From: Azohydromonas aeria
GTDB taxonomy: Bacteria > Pseudomonadota > Gammaproteobacteria > Burkholderiales > Burkholderiaceae_C
Reading direction: 5' to 3'
DNA: 64,000 nt
Assembly: GCF_009760915.1 (NCBI RefSeq)
Contig: NZ_VIDQ01000011.1
Span: forward strand, 62,001 to 126,000
The translations under genes were made by a program, and so were the position numbers. Positions within the stretch are counted from its first letter, which is position 1; the number at the start of each line of letters is the position of its first letter. Shown in pieces: positions 59,652 to 64,000 of this stretch. The notes under the pieces are model-generated. The model made no database searches, was not told the DNA's origin, and saw only the letters and a list, made by a program, of their open reading frames with translations.

Positions 59652-62600
59652 TTACAGGTAGAAGTTGCTGGTGGTCAGCGCGTGCACCCCGATGAGCTTG
59701 ATGCTCATGTCGGCCACCCGGTCGCCATTCACGTCGGCCTGGACGTAGGTATCCGTGGCCGTGGCCGTGTAGCGCAGCTCCCCGGCCGAGCCCGAGAAGG
59801 CGCTCGTGCCCACGAACTGGAACGACGAATTGCTCGACGTGTCCGTGGTGCTGGCGTCGATAGCCGAGAGGTCGAGGCGGTCCACCGAATACCCGGACGA
59901 CACGAAGTTGCGGATCGTGTCCATGGCCGAGGCGGCGGAATCGGACGGCTGGTTGAAGACGAAGACATCGGCGTAGGAATCGATGCCGCCGTCCAGCGTG
60001 TCGGCGCCACCGCCGCCGGTGAGGGTGTCGGCCCGCAGCGAGCTGCCCGTGAGGCTGTCGGCGTAGCTCGACCCGATGGCGGCCTCGATGCTGATGAGCT
60101 GGTCGGTGCCGGCGCCCCCGCTGGCCGTGCCGGCCTGCAGGTTCACCGACACCGCGCCCGCCGCGCCGCTGTAGTCCACCGTGTCGGCATAGCCGTAGCT
60201 GAAGTTGCCGCCGTTGAGCACGTCGTTGCCGGCGCCGCCCACCAGCGTGTCGCCGCCATAGCCACCCACCAGCGTGTCGTTGCCGGCGCCGCCGTCGAGC
60301 CATTGCCCCGTGGAGCTGCTCTTCGTGCCGACCCAGGCAATGTTGTCCGCGCCGGAGGTGCCCACGATGCGCTCGATCGAAACCAGCGTGTCCGAGCCTT
60401 CCGTGGCGGTGGTGACCACGCCGGTGCTCAGGTCCACGCTGATGGCGGCGGCCAGGTGGGCATAGGACACGGTGTCCGTGCCGTAGCCGCCGTCGAGCAG
60501 GTCGTTGCCCGCGCCGCCGGCGAGCGTGTCTTCACCGGAGCCGCCATAGAGCGAGTCGTTGCCGCCCGCGCCGCTCATCAGGTTGGCGCCGCTGTCGCCC
60601 GTCACCGTGTCGGCGAAATCCGAGCCCAGGAAGTTCTCGAAGTCCGAGGTGGCGTCGCCGTCGATCAGGTCGGAGTACGTGCTGTTGAGCGTGCCCTTCA
60701 CGCCGCTGGCGTGGCCGGCATAGCTCAGCAGGTCGATGCCCTCGCCGCCGGACAGCGTGTCGGCCTCGGTGCCCGTGCCGCCGTTGAGGGTGTCGTTGCC
60801 CGCGCCGCCGGTGAGGCGGTTGCGCACCGCGCCGCCGGTGATGTTGTAGAGCGCGCCGCCGGCCATGACGGCCGTCTCGATCTCGCCCAGGCTGCGCGTG
60901 ACGGTGCCGGCGGCGATGTCGAAGTAGACCGTGTCCGCCCCGCCCGCGGCCGCTTCCACCAGCACGTCCGACGCCGAATCGACGTAGTACACGTCGTCGC
61001 CCAGCCCGCCGGAGAGGCTGTCGGTGCCGGCGCCGCCGTGGAGCGTGTCGTTGCCGTCGCCGCCGGCCAGGGTGTCGTTGCCCGCGCCGCCGACGAACCA
61101 CTCGTTGGCTGCGCTGCCGGCCATGGAGTCGGCATGACCCGTGCCGATGACCTTCTCGATGCCGCTGATGGTGTCGTTGTCGGTGTTGGACGTGCCCACC
61201 GTGGCGCGGCCCGTGACCAGCGACACCGAGACCGCGGCGCCGGAGCGGGAATAGTCGGCCACGTCCAGCGCGCCGGCGCCGCCGATCAGCTGGTCGTTGC
61301 CCAGGCCGCCGATGAGCGTGTCGTTGCCGGCGCCGCCGTCGAGCGTGTCGTTGCCGGCGCCGCCGTCGAAGCGGTTGTTCACGCCGGAGCTGGTGGTGTC
61401 CGTGATGCGGTCGCCGAAGGCCGAGCCGGTGATGCCCTCGATGTCGCTGTAGTTCAGGTAGTCGGTGCCCTCGCCGCCGTTGGCCGAGGTGGCCGTGCCG
61501 AAATAGCCGACGCCGGAGATGTAGCTGGAGCTCAGCGACACCGTCATGGCGGCCGTGGCGGCGGAATAGTCGACCGTGTCGAGCCCGCCGCCGCCGTGGA
61601 TGGTCTCGTTGCCGCCATTGCCGCGGAAGACGTTGTCGCCGGCGTCGCCCTTGAGCAGGTCGCCGAAGGCGCTGCCCCAGGCGCCCTCGATGCCAACGAG
61701 CTGGTCGGCCTTGCCGGTGGCCGTGGCGCTGCCCTGGGACAGGTCCACCGTCACGGCCAGGGCCGAGGCGGCATAGCTGGCAATGTCCTGGCCATAGCCG
61801 CCCACCAGCGTGTCGTTGCCGCCCAGGCCGCTGAGCACGTTGTTAGCCAGGTTGCCCTCGATGCGGTTGGACAGCGCGTTGCCGGTGGCGTCGATGCTGT
61901 TCGAGCCCAGCAGCACCAGGTTCTCGACGTTGGCCAGCGCCGTGCTGTTCAGGGAGTACGAGAAGGTGACTTCGACCGTGTCGGTGCCCTGGCCGGCCAG
62001 TTCCACGACGGTCTTGCCGGCGCTTTCGATGTGGTAGGTGTCGTTGCCCAGGCCGCCGGCCAGGGTGTCGTTGCCGGCGCCGCCGTCGAGCGTGTCGTTG
62101 CCGGCGCCGCCGACGAGGCTGTCGTTGGACACCAGGGCGCCGACGCTGACCTGCTGGCTGGTGGCGATGTAGCTGGACGCCCCGTCGTTGAGCACGAGCC
62201 GGGTCTCGATGGTGTCGGCCCCGGTGGTGCTCAGGCCATTGACGGTGACGGAGTAGCGCAGGCCAAAGGGCGTGTCGGTGAGCTGCGCCGGCTTGAGCGT
62301 GGTGAACAGCACGCCGTTCTTGTAGATCTCCAGTTGCTGGATGTCGGCGACCTTGACCTGCGAGGCCAGCAGGTTCGCCGTCAGGCTGCCGGGCGTCTTC
62401 ACGTCGATGGCGCTGCCGTTGGCCAGGCCGTCGTCGAGCAGGTCCAGCACGTTGAGATAGCCGCCCGAGCCGGCCTCGATGCCCACGGAGCGGATGGTGG
62501 CGTTGATGCCGGCCTTGTCGCGCAGCGTGCCGAGCTGCGCGGCGTAGCTGTCGGTGGGCTGGCCGTCGGAGACGAAGAACACGAAGTTGCTGCCCGACGG

Positions 62601-63887
62601 CGAGCCGTTGAAGAACTCGATGGCCTTGCCCAGGCCGGTGCCGTAGTTGGTGCTCCCGGCGTCGTCGAGCGTGTAGGCCGCGTCGATGACGTCGGCCACG
62701 CCGTTGCCATTGGCGTCACTGGTGGGCGTGCCGATGGCGAGGATCTCGGCCGTCGAGCTGAAGGGAATCAGCCCGATGCGCACCATGTCGCCGAGGCCGG
62801 CGGCCTTGATCGAGTTGACCAGCGCGTTGAAGGAAGCGATGGCGGCATCGACCTTCTCGTTGGCCGTGCCGTCGCCGTTGACGTCGCCGATGCTGGAGCC
62901 CGTGAACCGGCTGGACATGCTGCCGGAGATGTCGATCACGAAAGCGAGGTTGAACTTCTCGGCCCCGAAGGCGGCGTTGTTGACGTAGCCGGTGACGGTG
63001 GTGGAGGTGGTGGTGGAGACCTCGGGCATGGTCATCGACACCGTGACCGGCAGTGCGGCATTGCTGGGCGACACGCCGCTGGCGCTGGTGGTCACGGCGC
63101 TGGCGCCGGCGTCGCCGATGAGCAGGTCGTTGCCGTTGCCGCCGTCGAGCGTGTCGTTGCCGTTGCCACCGGACAGCGTGTCGTTGCCGTCCAGGCCGCT
63201 GAGGCGGTCGGCGCCGCGGTTGCCGGTGATCGTGTTGTCCAGGGCGTTGCCGGTACCCGTGGCGTTGGCGATGGCGGTGAAGACGAGGTTCTCCACCTGG
63301 GCACCCAGGGTGTAGCTGGCCAGGCTGGTGCGCACGCTGTCCGTGCCGCCGCCGGCGACCTCGACGACGCGGTCCGCAGCGCTGTCGACGACGTAGCTGT
63401 CGTTGCCGCTGCCGCCCTGGAGGGAGTCGTCGCCCGTGCCGCCGTCGAGGGTGTCGTTGCCGTAGGAGCCGAAAAGGGTGTCGTTGCCGCCGCCGCCCTC
63501 CAGGCGGTCGTTGCCGGCCCAGCCGTAGAGGCGGTCCGCGCCGGCAGAGCCGACCACGAGGTCGTGGCCCGCGCCGAAGACGGCGCCGAGGTCGGCGTCA
63601 GCCACCGCTGCCTGGAAGTCGGCATAGCGCAGCGACAGGCCCGTGACCGAGAACTCGGGCGTGGCCGTGGCCGCGCCGGCGGCAAAGGTCGAGTACGTCA
63701 GCCCTGTGACGGTGCCGCCCACCGGGGTGGTGCCCGACAGCGTGAAGCTGCCCGCCAGCACGAGCACGCCGCTGCCCAGGCGCAGCGTCACGGCCGTGGC
63801 GGTGGCGGTCACCGCGGCGTCGGTCCAGTCGCCGAGCTGGAACTGACGCCCGATGTCGAACGCACGGGAATAACTGATCTTTGCCAC
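59652..63887 (-). CDS. large RTX calcium-binding protein with a von Willebrand A domain
   Basis: A 1411-residue protein, secreted by a type I system by inference. Order: N-terminal beta-rich part (1-105), first nonapeptide RTX block (about 110-260, GGNGNDTLDGG style), vWA domain (about 315-510) with MIDAS DISGS at 319-323 and SDGQPTD, then a long second RTX block (about 590-1310) interrupted by beta-strand spacers, and a C-terminal hemolysin-type end (DVFVFN, then FQFVGTSAFSGSAGELRY). No signal peptide is seen. GTG 63887 after GAGAGGGA is preferred; TTG 63908 is an alternative. No transporter genes are nearby. Confidence 0.92.
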   Translation of the reverse strand: MAKISYSRAFDIGRQFQLGDWTDAAVTATATAVTLRLGSGVLVLAGSFTLSGTTPVGGTVTGLTYSTFAAGAATATPEFSVTGLSLRYADFQAAVADADLGAVFGAGHDLVVGSAGADRLYGWAGNDRLEGGGGNDTLFGSYGNDTLDGGTGDDSLQGGSGNDSYVVDSAADRVVEVAGGGTDSVRTSLASYTLGAQVENLVFTAIANATGTGNALDNTITGNRGADRLSGLDGNDTLSGGNGNDTLDGGNGNDLLIGDAGASAVTTSASGVSPSNAALPVTVSMTMPEVSTTTSTTVTGYVNNAAFGAEKFNLAFVIDISGSMSSRFTGSSIGDVNGDGTANEKVDAAIASFNALVNSIKAAGLGDMVRIGLIPFSSTAEILAIGTPTSDANGNGVADVIDAAYTLDDAGSTNYGTGLGKAIEFFNGSPSGSNFVFFVSDGQPTDSYAAQLGTLRDKAGINATIRSVGIEAGSGGYLNVLDLLDDGLANGSAIDVKTPGSLTANLLASQVKVADIQQLEIYKNGVLFTTLKPAQLTDTPFGLRYSVTVNGLSTTGADTIETRLVLNDGASSYIATSQQVSVGALVSNDSLVGGAGNDTLDGGAGNDTLAGGLGNDTYHIESAGKTVVELAGQGTDTVEVTFSYSLNSTALANVENLVLLGSNSIDATGNALSNRIEGNLANNVLSGLGGNDTLVGGYGQDIASYAASALAVTVDLSQGSATATGKADQLVGIEGAWGSAFGDLLKGDAGDNVFRGNGGNETIHGGGGLDTVDYSAATAAMTVSLSSSYISGVGYFGTATSANGGEGTDYLNYSDIEGITGSAFGDRITDTTSSGVNNRFDGGAGNDTLDGGAGNDTLIGGLGNDQLIGGAGALDVADYSRSGAAVSVSLVTGRATVGTSNTDNDTISGIEKVIGTGHADSMAGSAANEWFVGGAGNDTLAGGDGNDTLHGGAGTDSLSGGLGDDVYYVDSASDVLVEAAAGGADTVYFDIAAGTVTRSLGEIETAVMAGGALYNITGGAVRNRLTGGAGNDTLNGGTGTEADTLSGGEGIDLLSYAGHASGVKGTLNSTYSDLIDGDATSDFENFLGSDFADTVTGDSGANLMSGAGGNDSLYGGSGEDTLAGGAGNDLLDGGYGTDTVSYAHLAAAISVDLSTGVVTTATEGSDTLVSIERIVGTSGADNIAWVGTKSSSTGQWLDGGAGNDTLVGGYGGDTLVGGAGNDVLNGGNFSYGYADTVDYSGAAGAVSVNLQAGTASGGAGTDQLISIEAAIGSSYADSLTGSSLRADTLTGGGGADTLDGGIDSYADVFVFNQPSDSAASAMDTIRNFVSSGYSVDRLDLSAIDASTTDTSSNSSFQFVGTSAFSGSAGELRYTATATDTYVQADVNGDRVADMSIKLIGVHALTTSNFYL

Positions 63888-64000
63888 GATGGGTCGTCCC
63901 TCTCTCAAAATTCAAAACCATTGTTTTTCTGGCCGCGACTGGTCGGCCGCCGGTCCGAAACCGGCGGCAGTGCAAGGCAGGCATCAGCTTGAGCGGCGAC

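Noticed and set aside
61300-63200. Regular near-identical repeats that might be a CRISPR or tandem-repeat array
   Set aside because: They are nonapeptide RTX codons within one open frame, with spacing set by protein repeats and no unique spacers.
59628-63992. A 1454-codon frame on the plus strand opposite the RTX gene, and similar long frames such as 12623-14980 and 47408-50113
   Set aside because: These are antisense shadows. Each is Ala/Arg/Gly/His/Val-biased, matches no family and mirrors a well-supported gene on the other strand.

Overview
The window is high-GC chromosomal DNA from a betaproteobacterium, almost certainly order Burkholderiales (Comamonadaceae or a near relative). The evidence is gene order and content: cysS/AlkA-type glycosylase/accA/tilS, clpS-clpA, aat-bpt, thrS-infC-rpmI-rplT-pheS-pheT-ihfA-merR followed by tRNA-Pro, and an aerobic benzoyl-CoA (box) cluster. 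No rRNA, CRISPR array, phage block or complete insertion sequence was seen. The species cannot be named from the sequence alone.

Layout. 1-11.3 kb is housekeeping: tilS (cut by the left edge), accA, a DNA glycosylase and cysS leftward; two cyclophilins, lpxH and mtfA rightward; then a protein-turnover block with the unfoldase ClpA, the adaptor ClpS and both N-degron aminoacyl-transferases (aat, bpt) around a cold-shock gene. 11.5-28.3 kb is a benzoate/benzoyl-CoA catabolic island: boxR and boxCBA with beta-oxidation genes leftward, and a DUF4863/PnbB-like protein, benzoate-CoA ligase, an alpha/beta hydrolase and a five-gene Liv-type ABC importer rightward. Two promoters with good sigma70 elements and five TGCA-N6-TGCA-like sites lie on either side of boxR. 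BoxD and the final thiolase are not in the window.

28.3-35.6 kb is mixed: a PIN/Phd toxin-antitoxin pair with a perfect palindrome in its promoter, a metal-uptake-like set (PepSY protein, TonB receptor, His-rich DUF2946 protein), an MscS channel and a secreted nuclease. 35.6-41.6 kb looks like aromatic amino-acid use: 4-hydroxyphenylpyruvate dioxygenase, a Glu/Leu-type dehydrogenase, a TrpXYZ-like ABC importer and a divergent Lrp/AsnC regulator. 41.7-50.2 kb is two identical tRNA-Pro(GGG) genes and the large translation operon, which begins with a threonine-rich leader peptide and a terminator in front of thrS. 50.3-64 kb holds a glycine-zipper lipoprotein, lipoprotein SodC, Tex, an orphan OpgH, a BaiN-like flavoprotein, AidB and a 1411-residue RTX protein with an internal von Willebrand A domain.

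The most interesting signals are regulatory: the thrS attenuator with its 15-codon leader peptide, the box operator array, an asymmetric rpmI leader helix that may bind L20, paired REP-like elements at two loci, and paired palindromes between the Lrp gene and its transporter. Start codons were reassigned where the longest reading frame was implausible, notably a CTG start for lpxH and an ATC start for infC.
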